DNA from: Scortum barcoo
Taxonomy: Eukaryota; Chordata; Actinopteri; Centrarchiformes; Terapontidae
NCBI GenBank assembly: GCA_023238725.1
Contig: CM041531.1
Location: 24,964,143 to 25,028,142 of the forward strand
Length of the DNA stretch: 64,000 nucleotides
Direction: 5' to 3'
Shown: one piece after another, positions 40,901-64,000 of the stretch
Numbering within the stretch: position 1 is the stretch's first letter
How the letters are laid out: the number at the start of each line of letters is the position of its first letter
Position numbers and translations under genes: made by a program
The notes under the pieces: model-generated
Told to the model about the DNA's origin: nothing
Databases searched by the model: none
What the model saw: the letters and a program-made list of their open reading frames with translations, nothing else

Positions 40901-42167
40901 GTTTAAAAAAATAGTAAAGGGAGCAAAGGGAGGAAATCCTCTACCCTTGAGGGCCGAAGAGCGTTGCGTAGTCCTGACTTATCTCTTAGTAATGATGCTG
41001 CTAAACCCTGTACCCAAACACCTAGTCATTAAGAAAAAGATAAGTATCTGTGGGAGTGGAAGGGCTCTCCTAAAGCTGCATGTCTGGAGGGGGTGAGGAG
41101 GTGGCGGGCAGGGGAGGTTCAGAGGGCTGGGGTGGGGTGGGGTGGGTTGGAAGCGTAGGCTTTGACCAGCAGGTTTCAGATGTCATGGCACATTCTTTCA
41201 GGGGCAAATTACAGGGTTTAACTTCCCTTGTGCCCAGGATGCCTCTGTTCTGATTTCTCTAACTTCCCCCCGATAGACACTCAAGCAACATGCCCCTCAA
41301 CGCCATTGTCAGCACGCACACTTGACTCGGGAGACGCCTCACCTCCTCTCGCGCTCTCAGCACCTCTTCAAGACTTTGTTCATGGAGTGCCATTGGCAGC
41401 CCCTCTCACGGCTCGTGGAGCGGCGTAGCCCCTCTTAAGCTTTATAGCAGTTAGCGTGTTGGTGTTAGGGGGCTTTACATGAGTGGCCCTCATTAACCTC
41501 TCAGCGTCTTTGTGCTTTGAGTTGGCACAGGGCGGCTCTGTAGATAAGCTTTACCATGAAACAGCTGAGGGGCTTGATTCTAATGACTCTGGTATTAGCC
41601 GAACATAATCATCTGTGTTACAAACACCGTGAGCCGATCGAGTGCAAACACATCACATCACAGTTTTGACCTCCGCTCACAAACGCGCGCCGTCGTGTCC
41701 CACAGACAATTTCTGAAAAGGCTGCGGCCTTGCACACACTCGCGCGCACACACACATATTCCCTGTGAGCTGTAACAGACCTAAAGCTCCCTGAAGCATT
41801 TAGCAGCATGCTAGCAGGTTTACTCTGCGCTGCCAGTGCTGAGGGGAGTGCTGAAGCATCTAATGCAATTTCCACCCAACATGGATCTCTGTGAATAAAC
41901 ATCACTGAAGTGTAGCATCTACTGTACGTTGATCCACTGCAGTGCTTTCTTTTTTCTCCATACGAGCTGATCTAATACTCTCTTCTCTTTCCCTTTCTCT
42001 CTCTCTCTCTCTCCCACACTCTGTCTCTCTCTCTGTAGAGGCTGCACTTGCCTCCAGACTTGTCTGAGACGGTGAGTCGCGTGAGCAGGGGGGAGCTGGC
42101 AGGAGCGGCCACGGTGGCTTCAGCCTGTGGCTCCAGCACTTCCGGCAACAAACACCTGGACTTCTAG
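123..42167 (+). CDS. elp4: elp4, Elongator complex subunit 4 (C-terminal six coding exons, spliced)
   Basis: Partial gene; 5' coding exons lie upstream of the window. Coding segments are 123-259, 2940-3024, 5737-5929, 9799-9907, 12365-12471 and 42039-42167, all with AG/GT borders and matching phases. Recognisable blocks in order are SSSRFGHYYD, KEGFD, NILRIG, LWGDD, HALTTFLYGLRALLRSSLS, GSERETNPLYKDYHG, DLAFKLKRK, RLHLPPDLS and the C-terminal KHLDF. These follow human ELP4 closely. Elp4 has a RecA-like fold and forms the Elp4-5-6 hexameric ring of Elongator, which is needed for wobble-uridine (U34) tRNA modification in the cytoplasm. The gene runs tail-to-tail toward pax6, the conserved vertebrate arrangement. 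Oddities: exon 5737-5929 has two frame-breaking TG insertions relative to the expected reading frame, and the first donor sits in a minisatellite. Either the sequence has errors or this allele/copy is damaged; the other five exons look intact. Confidence 0.93.
227..440 (+). repeat. Degenerate 33-bp minisatellite spanning the elp4 splice donor
   Basis: Units start at 227 (the exon end itself), 260, 293, 326, 359, 392 and about 425. Units 260-391 share a core like GACATCATCC followed by CAGAAC or a close variant. The period is exactly 33 between the CAG|GT donors at 259/260, 391/392 and 424/425. The unit start is GT in copies 260, 392 and 425 and mutated in the others. Confidence 0.75.
441..2939 (+). 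other. elp4 intron, remainder
   Basis: Intronic sequence between the minisatellite and the next elp4 exon. It contains short CA-rich stretches near 1575-1625 and otherwise ordinary mixed sequence. I see no coding exon, RNA gene or recognisable transposon. The 3' end has a pyrimidine-rich tract ending TCTTTTCAG at 2939. Confidence 0.7.
2940..3024 (+). CDS. elp4: elp4 coding exon (KEGFD exon)
   Basis: The acceptor is TCTTTTCAG ending at 2939. The first T completes a Ser codon with the previous exon. The product TMLESYSALLKSLQEVIHK then EGFDVAAPM aligns with human PGYTKLLQFIQNIIYEEGFD. The donor is ATG|GTGAGA at 3025 and the exon ends in phase 0. Confidence 0.92.
3918..3953. repeat. (TG)n microsatellite
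   Basis: About 18 uninterrupted TG units inside an elp4 intron. Confidence 0.95.
5617..5646. repeat. (TG)n microsatellite
   Basis: About 15 TG units, 90 bp upstream of the frameshifted elp4 exon. Confidence 0.95.
5737..5929 (+). CDS. elp4: elp4 coding exon with two TG insertions (frame broken)
   Basis: The acceptor is TTTCATACAG at 5736 and the donor CAG|GTAAGA at 5930. The exon is 193 nt, against 189 expected from the 63 residues of the human exon. The protein match runs in three frames: TKSR from 5737, then NILRIGLHSLGS (5751-5786), then LWGDDLCC through to PSHLIQ (5792-5929). Removing one TG at 5748-5749 restores an Arg-Asn junction, and removing a second TG at 5788-5789 restores Ser-Pro-Leu-Trp as in human ELP4. 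As given, the phase-0 frame stops at TGA 5818-5820. The exon encodes a core strand and helix block of the RecA-like fold. The exon identity is certain; whether the indels are real or sequence error is not. Confidence 0.88.
6950..7019. repeat. Perfect 35-bp tandem duplication
   Basis: Two identical copies (6950-6984 and 6985-7019) containing CAGCGCGCAGCGGCATTGG. No mismatch between copies, so the duplication is recent or maintained. Confidence 0.95.
9730..9786. repeat. (CT)n tract before elp4 acceptor
   Basis: Nearly pure CT repeat that also serves as the polypyrimidine tract for the acceptor at 9798. Confidence 0.85.
9799..9907 (+). CDS. elp4: elp4 coding exon (GSERETNPLYKDYHG exon)
   Basis: The acceptor is CCCTACAG at 9798. 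The product DRALMGSITRLCDNAVALES then FKGSERETNPLYKDYH(G) matches human ELP4 with GSERETNPLYKDYHG identical. The donor is ATG|GTAAGA at 9908, phase 1; the split Gly codon is completed in the next exon. Confidence 0.95.
9908..12364 (+). other. elp4 intron
   Basis: Intron of 2.5 kb with CA repeats (9955-9972), a pyrimidine-rich region (10110-10340) and a TTCACGCAT motif at 10595-10603 resembling a Pax6 paired-domain half-site. No coding exon beyond shadows in low-complexity CT sequence. Confidence 0.65.
12365..12471 (+). CDS. elp4: elp4 coding exon (DLAFKLKRK exon)
   Basis: The acceptor is TTTCACAG at 12364. The first GC completes Gly, then LLHVRQIPHLNCLASKLPDH and KDLAFKLKRKQFSIE follow, matching human LIHIRQIPRLN and DLAFKLKRKLFTIE. 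The donor is GAG|GTAAGT at 12472, phase 0. Confidence 0.95.
16200..16450. promoter_or_regulatory. Candidate conserved enhancer with PBX-MEIS-like and MAF half-sites
   Basis: Contains TGTCAATCA (16246-16254, minus-strand TGATTGACA), TGCTGAC (16216-16222, a MAF half-site), ATTAATTTG and several ATTGT/CAAT cores, with no simple repeat. Inferred only from motif density; orthology to a known pax6 element is untested. Confidence 0.35.
16600..16970. promoter_or_regulatory. Candidate enhancer with two more TGATTGACA sites
   Basis: TGATTGACA occurs at 16610-16618 and again at 16947-16955; the latter is the full PBX-MEIS/PREP consensus TGATTGACAG (16947-16956). It is preceded 7 bp upstream by a TGACAGG site at 16940-16946. 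MEIS/PREP proteins are known regulators of Pax6 eye enhancers. Confidence 0.4.
17256..17269. promoter_or_regulatory. Full RFX X-box-like inverted repeat
   Basis: GTTACC-AC-GGTAAC, two inverted half-sites with a 2-bp spacer, fits the RFX X-box pattern GTNRCC(0-3)RGYAAC exactly. Confidence 0.4.
19936..19970. repeat. (TG)n microsatellite
   Basis: About 17 uninterrupted TG units in the last elp4 intron. Confidence 0.95.
22920..23115. promoter_or_regulatory. Candidate conserved non-coding block
   Basis: Non-repetitive block with CATAATTAGC, TTATTATTTATG and TCTGATTATTAAAAG homeodomain-type cores and a CpG-containing middle. It lies inside the presumed pax6 downstream regulatory region. Assigned from appearance only. 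Confidence 0.3.
25480..25625. promoter_or_regulatory. Candidate conserved non-coding block
   Basis: Non-repetitive block with TCTTAATTACAGG, CAGTAATAGG and GATATCAGCCATTAG. Assigned from motif density only. Confidence 0.3.
26570..26830. promoter_or_regulatory. Candidate conserved non-coding block
   Basis: Contains TGCTGACAG (26689 region, MAF/MEIS-like), CTCATTACCGTAGCAAC (partial X-box) and CTCTAATTGGAATG. No repeats or coding potential. Confidence 0.3.
29960..30090. promoter_or_regulatory. Candidate conserved non-coding block
   Basis: Contains TGCATGCATTAAAACAATTA and ACAACAATCATTTGC, homeodomain and SOX/POU-like cores in a short non-repetitive block. Confidence 0.28.
31480..31660. promoter_or_regulatory. 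Candidate conserved non-coding block
   Basis: Non-repetitive block with GGTAATTGAGGCCC and GCCCATTTCCCAGCAAAACG. It is unlike the AT-rich flanks. Function inferred from context. Confidence 0.28.
39827..39862. promoter_or_regulatory. Two adjacent palindromes (GATA-type and TAATATTA)
   Basis: CTGATAACC (39827-39835) and GGTTATCAG (39842-39850) form a perfect 9-bp inverted repeat with a 6-nt spacer. The perfect 10-bp palindrome CTAATATTAG follows at 39853-39862. Could bind dimeric GATA and homeodomain factors; this is inference. Confidence 0.35.
42039..42167 (+). CDS. elp4: elp4 last coding exon
   Basis: The acceptor is CTCTGTAG at 42038 behind a (CT)n tract. The exon starts RLHLPPDLSETVSR, as in human RLHLPPDLSDTVSR, has a variable middle, and ends GNKHLDF with stop TAG at 42165-42167; human ends KKHLDF. 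Forty-two residues plus stop. Confidence 0.96.
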   Translation, partial: RLHLPPDLSETVSRVSRGELAGAATVASACGSSTSGNKHLDF

Positions 42168-45100
42168 AGCTCCCACACAGTCGCCACGGGCAACCAACAC
42201 CTGGAACGCCATGCAGCGCTGTCCTCTTTACCGCGGTGACCAGGTTGCTCCCTCGCCCACGTAATGTCAACCGTGATAACCCTGCTAGCCATTACCACCT
42301 GCCAACCGTCCCAGCTGGGGGCGAAGACCTAAACATCCACAGAGCCTCGTCTCATAACGGACACATTTCATTCTATAAGTCTGTTCTTATGTAAACCCAC
42401 AGTGCACTTGGTGTGTGTTTTTTCAGACCGCTGATATTTGCACATTCCAGGCTGTCATGAGAAGCTCATTTAACTAATTTTATCGGCCACACTTTCATAT
42501 CCACAGTTTGCCTTTTTTTCCACTGTAAATTGAAAAAAAAAAGTGATCCCTGTTATTTGTAAATGTTTTACGAAGGTATATGATTGGCAGGATGACTAGT
42601 ACTTGACCCGATTAAAATCCAAGATAGAGGGGTTATTTAAGATTTGGTACATTTTGTTTGCTTTTTGTTTCTCTCTGCCTCTGGGCATTTTGGTGACAAG
42701 TAAAGTGTAATCATGAAATGTCAGTCTTGGCAAACATTAAATAATTTAACGGCATTCTCCCAAGCTCCAGGCCTATTTTACAAAACACGTAGCCACTCCT
42801 GGCGCTACCATGTACAATAGTGGTTTATTTTCTTGGATAATGTAATGAAGTGCGCTTTTGTTAAGCTCAAAAAAAGCAAACAAACTCACAGTACTCCACA
42901 TATGCTCTTTATCTAGTCACTGAAGGGGAGGTTGACTACCTGCGCAAGGATGTGAAGTAAGCGAGTTATGAATGACTGATCTCTCGTCCGCCTCACCGGT
43001 TTCAGGTCAGAATAGGGATGCTTCCGTCCGACCCTGAGAGTTGAGTCCCAGCAAATGACGTCTACCTCCAGTAAGCTGGAGAGCCGAGCAGGAATGTGGG
43101 CAGAGGGTAGGAGAGCTGGATTTGGGTGCAGGCTTCACACCTCATCAGGCATGTTTGCTGGATGAGCTGCTTTGCCATGACAAGCCCAAAAGAACAAATT
43201 AGGTCAAATGGTGACACGGAGAAACAGAGAAAAAACAACATAAAAATTAAATGTTTCATTTTTGTTTTCCTCAGTCCGCCACTGATGCCAGTTTGAATAT
43301 TTTTGCCCGTGAAAACTGGCAGTATTGGTAACCATCTGCAGCACGTGTTGGGAGAGGGTAGTGTTACCTGACAGTTTCATGCATGAATGGAGTGCTCTTA
43401 TATCGGGTGTATGAGAGAAAGAGAGAGAGATGACATACACAGGTCACTTATATAGGTGAACAAAAGCTTGTGTTGTCAAAATAAAAACAGTTTCCCACAT
43501 AATTATTGCAGAAGAGCTGACATATTCAGGGTAAGGTGGATTTAAGTAGAATAAATTTATTTTGGCGTTTGTTTATGTTGCCGTACTACTATATGGCTGT
43601 TTTCTACACTTGCCGTGTTTTCATGTCATCATGGTGCTGATTCACTTTTTGTTCTGTCAGCTCAGAAAATTGATTATTGTTAAAGTTTTAAAAGCATCAA
43701 CAAATTTGTATAATGTCAGTTTCTTCTATGCACGTTATGAAAGATTTATGGTTCTTTCTTATTTATCCACAGGTGCAAGGCTATTTGGAATTTGCTGTGA
43801 TGCTAGTCTCAGTACTCGCATCCGATCAAAGGTCTTCTTTTGCATCTATTATACATGTAGCTGTGCACGTTTCAAATTAAAATAAACATTTAGGTATGAC
43901 TTATTATACCTGATGGACTGAATTTGTGTGTGTTTTGTCCTCAGATAAAGCTGATTGTACACGGTTAGACAATGCTGTGCGTTATGATTAGTCACACATG
44001 CTTCTGTAATGAGTATGAGTTAGTAATTCAGGCTACCAGGAAATCTCAATTAATTAAGCTTTTGAACACAATAACAATAACTGGTACTTTACAATCAGGT
44101 CAAAAACAAGGTATTCTCTCCTTTTCTTGGGATTTTGTAAAAATAAATGATTACATATCGATCCCCTCAGCTATATTTAGAAAGAAGAGTTTAAGTTTGA
44201 CAACACAAACATAATTTTTGTTTTTTTGTTTTGGATTTCTTTTTGTTGTCCATTTCCTTCTTAATACTTTCTTCTTTCTTTTGCAAATCTCAATAATAGT
44301 TTAACACGTTATTGTATAAGGGATTTTATAACAGTTCATAAAGTATTTAAACCTGGAGGGAAAAGAAAATGTCAGTATTGCATATAAGGCTCATTCTTTT
44401 TTTTGCTTTTTTTGTTAAATAATTTGCAATTTATGTTAATGAAATCTGCAACAGTAGCACATAAGATGAACACTCAATGCTGTTGGCACATTTTAGAGGA
44501 CCTACTTTTTTAAAGCCTCGCTTAGCCTTTAGCAAAAAAAAAAAAAAAAGAAAGAAAGAAAACCATGGGACTGAGCGAAGAGAATACTCTTTTATAATCG
44601 TGTCTTTTGGCAGCTGCCTCTCACGTCCTATTGATTCCCGACCAAAGCCATAGTTGTTTTCCTACAGTAGCTTTAGCTGAGGTCTTGTGGGTTCTACTGC
44701 TGAATGGCCGTCAGATCACAGCACTGTCCAAGTTACACAGTGTCAGACAATATATTTTTACCACATTGATAAAGCCGACCGTCCTCAAACATGTTGTGTT
44801 ACAGACTAGATAACGAGGCTACCACATCTGTGAAATCTAGTTTACAGAACACACAAAGCTGGACTATTATTTATTGTTTTTACAGTGATGAGGGAGGCCT
44901 TCTGTCATGTTTGCTTAAAGTACACACTCACACACAAACACACAGCACAGCATTTATCCGCTGACACTAAACAGGAAAACGTCACATTTCCAGGCCAGAA
45001 TTGTTGTGTCTCATTAAAAGACAGATCAAAGAGGACAAAGTTCCTGGGGAACTTTTTACACACTCTTGTATTGCCTGACTTTGTTCTGAGCGAGAATTAC

Positions 45101-46714
45101 ATCTAAACCTTTTTATCCTGGAGCTGTGTATTATTTAGACTTCCACTAATTGCAGTCTTTCTTGCATTTTGAATCCCTCTTTCATTCTCTCTCTGTAATT
45201 ATTAATGTTCCTCCTCTGTCTCGGCGCAGTCACCTAACCTGTTCCCTTCTCCCTCTTCCCCTCCCCGTGTTCCCGGAACACTTTTCCTTCCATCTGCGTA
45301 ACAAAACTGGATTAAACGAATACAGAAATTGCATTTTTTTAAAATCCTCTTTAAAAAACTGATTAACCTCCAATCCTCAAAGTCCTGACTGGACTATTAA
45401 ATATTGAGTGAGACGTGTAAATTCAATTAATCAATTTTAGCAAGACATTTGGCGCTGTTGCATGCTGTGTGAATGTTACCTGACCTCACTCTCTCCTGGA
45501 CAACCTTTCCTTTTAGATGCTCGCTGTCTCTCTCTCTCTCTCGTTCTAACACACCCCCTCGAATCCACACACATACACACAGACACAACCCCCCTGCTGA
45601 GGCAGCAAGTGAAGCAAAATAACTCACTCTGCCACACAATCGCTCCTTTGCCTCGCTCTAGGCACTGACTGCTTTATTCCATGACTTTTTTTTCCCCCCT
45701 CTCTCCTCTGCTCCCTCCTCCTCATTGGTTCTGTATTTTTTTTTTTTCATACCATCGTAACTCTGCCACAACAAGAGCCAGCGATGGTGAATTGCTTGAC
45801 CTTTCTCATTGTGCGGTGGTGTTGTGCTGTGTGGTCTGTGTCGACTTGGTTCAGCCCATACATCAAGAAGAGGTTTGTTTTTGTGGACACCTTTGTTTGG
45901 TGGGAATTGGAGGTGTTGTGTGTGTATTACGGCCGCTTGTACCGGCATTTGTCAGCATTAGATTTGTTTGGAAGTTTGCAGCTGTGTTGCATCCTGTCAA
46001 CATTTTAGAAGTGCCTCGGCTTGCTCGGCAAAGACTGACACTGCATAGGACACAGCATTGAACAGGCAAAAAGGCTTTCTTTAAGACACAATTTTACTGT
46101 ACAAAATGTTTTATAGTTTTCACAAAATACATTTAGAAAGCTCCATTTTAAATAAAATTAAATTGAAATATTTAAGAGACAGCGTGTAGACGTTTTTTAT
46201 CTCAGAAGCATTGCTCAGACGTAAACCCAGTGTGTGTCCATGTTCTACGTACACACTGAAATAAAAATGCAAAACTCAAAAGAGCATGACAGATGATGCT
46301 AGAAAAACCCTCCCATGGTCTTCAATTATAAATAAGGACTGCAGGGTTCGACTGCAGTCTTACGAACTCGAAGCCAATGTAATCGAACAGAACGTGTTTA
46401 CAAAATTTTGCAACACAAGACTAATATCTTTAAAAAAACACTGTGTACTAGATGAAATACAAAGGCTTTGGTCTGTTTTACAATCAACAATGATTAAATC
46501 TGATATGTACTTGTAAACAACTGCCAAACACTGAAGTTTAAAACTCTGTCAAGCAATGTTTAATCATAATTATAGGAATTAAATATTTCTAGTTGCACAA
46601 ATTTTTTTTTGACCATAGGACACTATAATACAACTATACCTAAGAGACAAATTGTACCTGACCCTAAAGAAATGTATTTTATGATGCATGGAACATTTAT
46701 AGAATATTCTCGGG
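42168..46714. other. elp4 3' UTR and elp4-pax6 convergent intergenic region
   Basis: No coding exon is recognised. For elp4 the first canonical plus-strand AATAAA after the stop is at 43480-43485, then 43550-43555; ATTAAA variants occur earlier (about 42611 and 42736). The elp4 mRNA end is therefore somewhere in 42.6-43.6 kb. The rest is AT-rich, with a poly-A/GAAA run at 44534-44560 and pyrimidine tracts near 45525 and 45690. The pax6 3' UTR may extend into its right end. Confidence 0.5.
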
Positions 46715-47807
46715 GATATAAATGAAATCAACTTTTATTGGAGAAATCTTTCTGGAAGATTTCTAGGGAAGACAAGTACTTTACATTTTGACATAAACAA
46801 ACTGGATTATATCGAAGACGCAGTCTACCATTTACAGACTACAGGTTTTCTTTTACACCTGTTTTCCCACATTTAATGTTCTTTGTGGTAATCTAGAGTC
46901 AATCCAACCACCGAAGCGAGAGGTCCAAGTCGTGTTGCATGTCGCACCGTCTTTGCACACTTTGAGCCGTGGATAGTGATCCGTGTTTAATAAGCCAGCA
47001 AACGCAGGCCTGTGTCAGAGGGAGCCGAGACCACAGCCTCAGTGGGTGGATCGAGTTTGAGTTTCCTCTGCTAAAATATCCATTCGTAAGAAATAAGACC
47101 AATAAATAGTTGTTGTTTTTCTTTTTTTTTTCTTTTGACACAGTAAGAGTCTTCCCTCCAGCTTTTCGTCTTTAATGATATGCAACAGCGTCCAGAGACC
47201 ATGCAAAGGCTGGTAGAAAGTCTCGATATAAGCAGATTAAAAAGATAGTCATGGCAGAATCTCTCAGGTTCTCCTCTCTCAAACAAACGCAAGACCAACA
47301 TGGTTTTCTAGCAGTCCATCTATCAGTACTTGATCTTGGTTTTTCATATTAACATACAAATGGCCATTTACTAACACACCAGAGAAAAAAAGGAAACAAT
47401 GACTGAAGTTGGAAATAGAAAAAAAAAAAAAAAAAAAAAAAAAACAGATAAGTTTTTGTTCCATAAAAATTTAACACCGGGCACTTTACAGAGGTCCTTT
47501 TTTTTCTTTTTTCTTTTTTTTCTTTTTTCCTCTCCATCGTTGTTCTCTCTTCCAAGTCCTCGTTTGAATGTGCCTAGAGCTACAGAACCGCACACAGTCC
47601 CACTGGAAAAAAACAAAGCCCAGACGTCCCAAGGCTCTCCCAGAGTCTCTCTCTTTCTTCCTCTCTTTCCTCTTCTCCTCCTCATGTCCTTTGCCTCTTC
47701 TCAACCCTCTCTCGCCTTCTCTACTCTCCTGTGCCGTGTATGTGTGAGGAGCACTGCCGGAGGGCGATGGTGGAGTGGGTGGTTACAGGGTGAAGTAGCT
47801 CTTCTCT
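46715..47807 (-). other. pax6: pax6 3' untranslated region (end approximate)
   Basis: Follows the pax6 stop codon. The first canonical polyadenylation signal on the minus strand is AATAAA at 46739-46734, giving a UTR of about 1.1 kb. A longer form is possible, because minus-strand AT-rich sequence with AGTAAA near 46099 follows. Contains poly-A (plus strand) at 47420-47444 and T-rich runs at 47499-47527. Confidence 0.55.
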
Positions 47808-62199
<14,392 letters not shown>

Positions 62200-62720
62200 C
62201 CTGCGTCGTTGTCAAAGTCCTTGGTAAACTATAGGCTACAGCCTAGTTCTCCACACCACAGAAAGAGGAAAAAAAAAAGCCGACCAGGATCAGTCTCTCT
62301 CGGGAAGTTTAGAAGAGGAAAAATTAGTTTCCAGTGGTCTTCGGCGGAGACGGAGGGGATATCCCTGCGAAGTGGACAGAGATTGACAGTGAACTCAGAT
62401 GTCAGGACGCACGGAGTTTGGCGAGGATGTGCGCTGGCGTGTGAGAGAGCGAATGAGAGAGTCGGGAAGAGAGAGAGTGTGGAAGAGAAAAGAGAGCGAG
62501 AGAGAGAAGGGGGAGGGAGGAGGAGGGAAGGAGGGGAGGGAGAGTGGCGGTGGTGGTGGTAGTGTTGGAGGAAGGAGGTGGGGGTAAGAGAATGAACACA
62601 CCTATGCTGATTGGTGATGGAACAAGTGTATTAATGTATGTGTTCCCTGGTCTGCTGTGAGCCCCTCGCCTCACCTCGCCTCGCCTCGCCTCCCTCCGCC
62701 GCTCTTCACTGGCCCATTAG
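62200..62720 (-). other. pax6: pax6 5' leader (extent uncertain)
   Basis: Upstream of the first ATG on the minus strand. The minus strand is pyrimidine-rich at 62450-62580. Whether the leader is one exon or starts after an acceptor near 62240-62265 (pyrimidine run followed by AG) cannot be decided. Confidence 0.45.
62664..62692. repeat. CCTCG pentamer repeat
   Basis: About five imperfect CCTCG/CCTCA units between the TATA-like and CCAAT candidates. Confidence 0.85.
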
Positions 62721-62814
62721 CGCGACCCGACCTCTGTCATCATCCCCCATATAAACACTTCCCCCTGCGCCACAGCCAAAGCGGGAAACAGGGCCGAGCC
62801 ACAGCGAGAGGGGG

Positions 62815-62835
62815 GAGAGAGAGAGAGAGAGAGCA

Positions 62836-62885
<50 letters not shown>
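62815..62885. repeat. (GA)n array next to promoter
   Basis: About 35 GA units interrupted once (CAATA near 62834). On the pax6 strand this is (CT)n, just upstream of the TATA-like motif. Confidence 0.95.
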
Positions 62886-62887
<2 letters not shown>

Positions 62888-62990
62888 TCGTCTTCCCAAC
62901 CCACTAATCAGCCCACGCATGCAAATACCCTGCGCTCGCTTGCTTGCTGAATGTTGCCCTATTGCAACTGCCTCGGAAATGCCCATTGGA

Positions 62991-63284
62991 CGGGGAGCTC
63001 TATTCTTCCAGGCTGAATTGGGTCCGCGCAGGGAATCTCGGGCACGTTCAGCTCCGAGCTCGAGGCTAACGAGAGCCGCGAGGGGAGACTGGCAGCGGAG
63101 CGGCGCGCACGTGAACGCCGGAGCTCACACAGAGCACATGAACATTACAAAGAGCTGCAGAGGGCCTTTTTTTCTTCTTCTTCTTCTTATGAAGCAGCCG
63201 GCGATCTACAGATGTTACAGAGGCGCGTGTTATTATGCTGCTGTGATGAAAAGTTTTGGGACGTGCAAAATGTCTGCTCTTTTT

Positions 63285-63316
<32 letters not shown>

Positions 63317-64000
63317 CTTTCTTTCTTTCTGCCTCCACAAGACAGACCTGCAGGTGGAGTTCATCACTGACAGAGAGCAAATTATCACTGTGACAAAACA
63401 CAACATGGGCAAGGGACACCTCCATGTGAATTTAAAGCACACATAAAAAAAACGACTTCACACATGAATAAGTTCTATGTTGCTCCAGAATAAATTAAAA
63501 ATAAAGAACAAACAGGAGGGGTAGACTTCTGGTGCTGTATGGGAAAGCAGAGCTGAGAAAGTTGACTTGAAAACTTATTTTTATTATATTTTGTACAACA
63601 ACAGCCACTCTGAAAACTCACTTTTGCATTTGAACGTGGCGCTGCTCTCTCTGGCTAAAAACAATCCGGGGAAGGAAGGAAGGAAGAGGGAAAAAAATGT
63701 CCACCACGTGCTTTTGTTGATTCTTTTGGGTATCACCTTCCCCTGAATGGCCTTGGCCTTACCCCTCCTGTCAACAGCGAGAGCGCCGTGCGCAGAGAGC
63801 GCAGCCCTTTAGGCAAGCTCCGCTGCTTTTTATGGACACATTTGCGAGGCGCGGCGACGTCACTCCCGCGACCTGACAGCAAATAGCACGCGTAAATAAA
63901 TAAAGTAAAGCAAATGACTGTGTAGCCATGGCCACACGCTCCCAAACTGCGCCGGCTGAATGACTGGCCATTAACGCACACCTCAACGCACCCAAAAGCA
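62991..64000. other. Upstream flank of pax6, CpG-rich then mixed
   Basis: 62991-63130 is CpG-rich, consistent with a promoter-side CpG island. 63281-63330 is a CTTT/CT repeat. 63750-63960 is again CpG-rich. No coding exon recognised; a further upstream pax6 promoter (P0) would lie here or beyond the window. Confidence 0.5.

Larger units (their letters stand above)
12472..42038 (+). other. elp4 last intron, 29.6 kb; probable pax6 downstream regulatory region
   Basis: Intron about eight times longer than any other elp4 intron here. I see no coding exon, tRNA, rRNA or recognisable transposon in it. In mammals the corresponding last large ELP4 intron holds distal PAX6 enhancers including SIMO, so the same role is inferred. 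Blocks that look constrained (dense homeodomain, POU, SOX-like and MEIS-like motifs, no simple repeat) are listed separately. The rest is AT-rich intron with poly-T runs, a (TG)n at 19936-19970 and CT tracts near the acceptor. Which block equals which mammalian element cannot be told without alignment. Confidence 0.6.
62600..62990 (-). promoter_or_regulatory. pax6: Candidate pax6 promoter (P1-like)
   Basis: Minus-strand TATA-like TTTATATGG (62756-62748), CCAAT boxes at 62989-62985 and 62614-62610, a CT/GA array between, and CpG-rich sequence upstream. This would place a start site near 62720. Mammalian P1 similarly has TATA and CCAAT elements; the assignment is by position and motifs only. 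Confidence 0.38.

Overview
The window is vertebrate nuclear DNA, almost certainly from a teleost fish. It holds two spliced, convergent protein genes in the conserved PAX6-ELP4 neighbourhood. The evidence is exon-by-exon recognition of Pax6 (12 coding exons including alternative exon 5a, with most exon lengths equal to mammalian ones) and of the C-terminal part of Elongator subunit Elp4. The Pax6 N-terminal extension and compact spacing are fish-like. The species, and whether this is pax6a or pax6b, cannot be decided from the window alone.

Layout. Positions 1-42167 (+ strand) carry the last six coding exons of elp4; its 5' exons lie before position 1. Five exons fall in the first 12.5 kb, then a 29.6 kb last intron (12472-42038) precedes the final exon (42039-42167). 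Positions 42168 to about 46700 separate the two convergent 3' ends. From 62199 down to 47808 (- strand) lies the complete pax6 coding region, with a 3' UTR below it and a 5' leader and CpG/GA-rich promoter-like region at 62200-64000.

How the parts work together. Elp4 is a housekeeping tRNA-modification subunit and Pax6 is the eye, brain and pancreas transcription factor. In vertebrates, long-range PAX6 enhancers sit inside ELP4 introns (the downstream regulatory region, including SIMO in the last intron), so elp4 is a bystander gene held in place by its neighbour's regulation. The very large last elp4 intron, lacking recognisable exons but containing clustered homeodomain, PBX-MEIS, RFX and POU-like sites, fits that role.

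Most notable observations: (1) one elp4 exon (5737-5929) carries two separate TG dinucleotide insertions that break the frame; (2) an elp4 splice donor is embedded in a 33-bp minisatellite that has copied the donor; (3) an upstream in-frame pax6 start adds an 18-residue N-terminal extension split over two exons; (4) pax6 exon 5a is 36 nt instead of the mammalian 42; (5) three TGATTGACA sites cluster within 710 bp of the last elp4 intron. I found no unknown multi-gene system; what is unusual here is regulatory and gene-structural.
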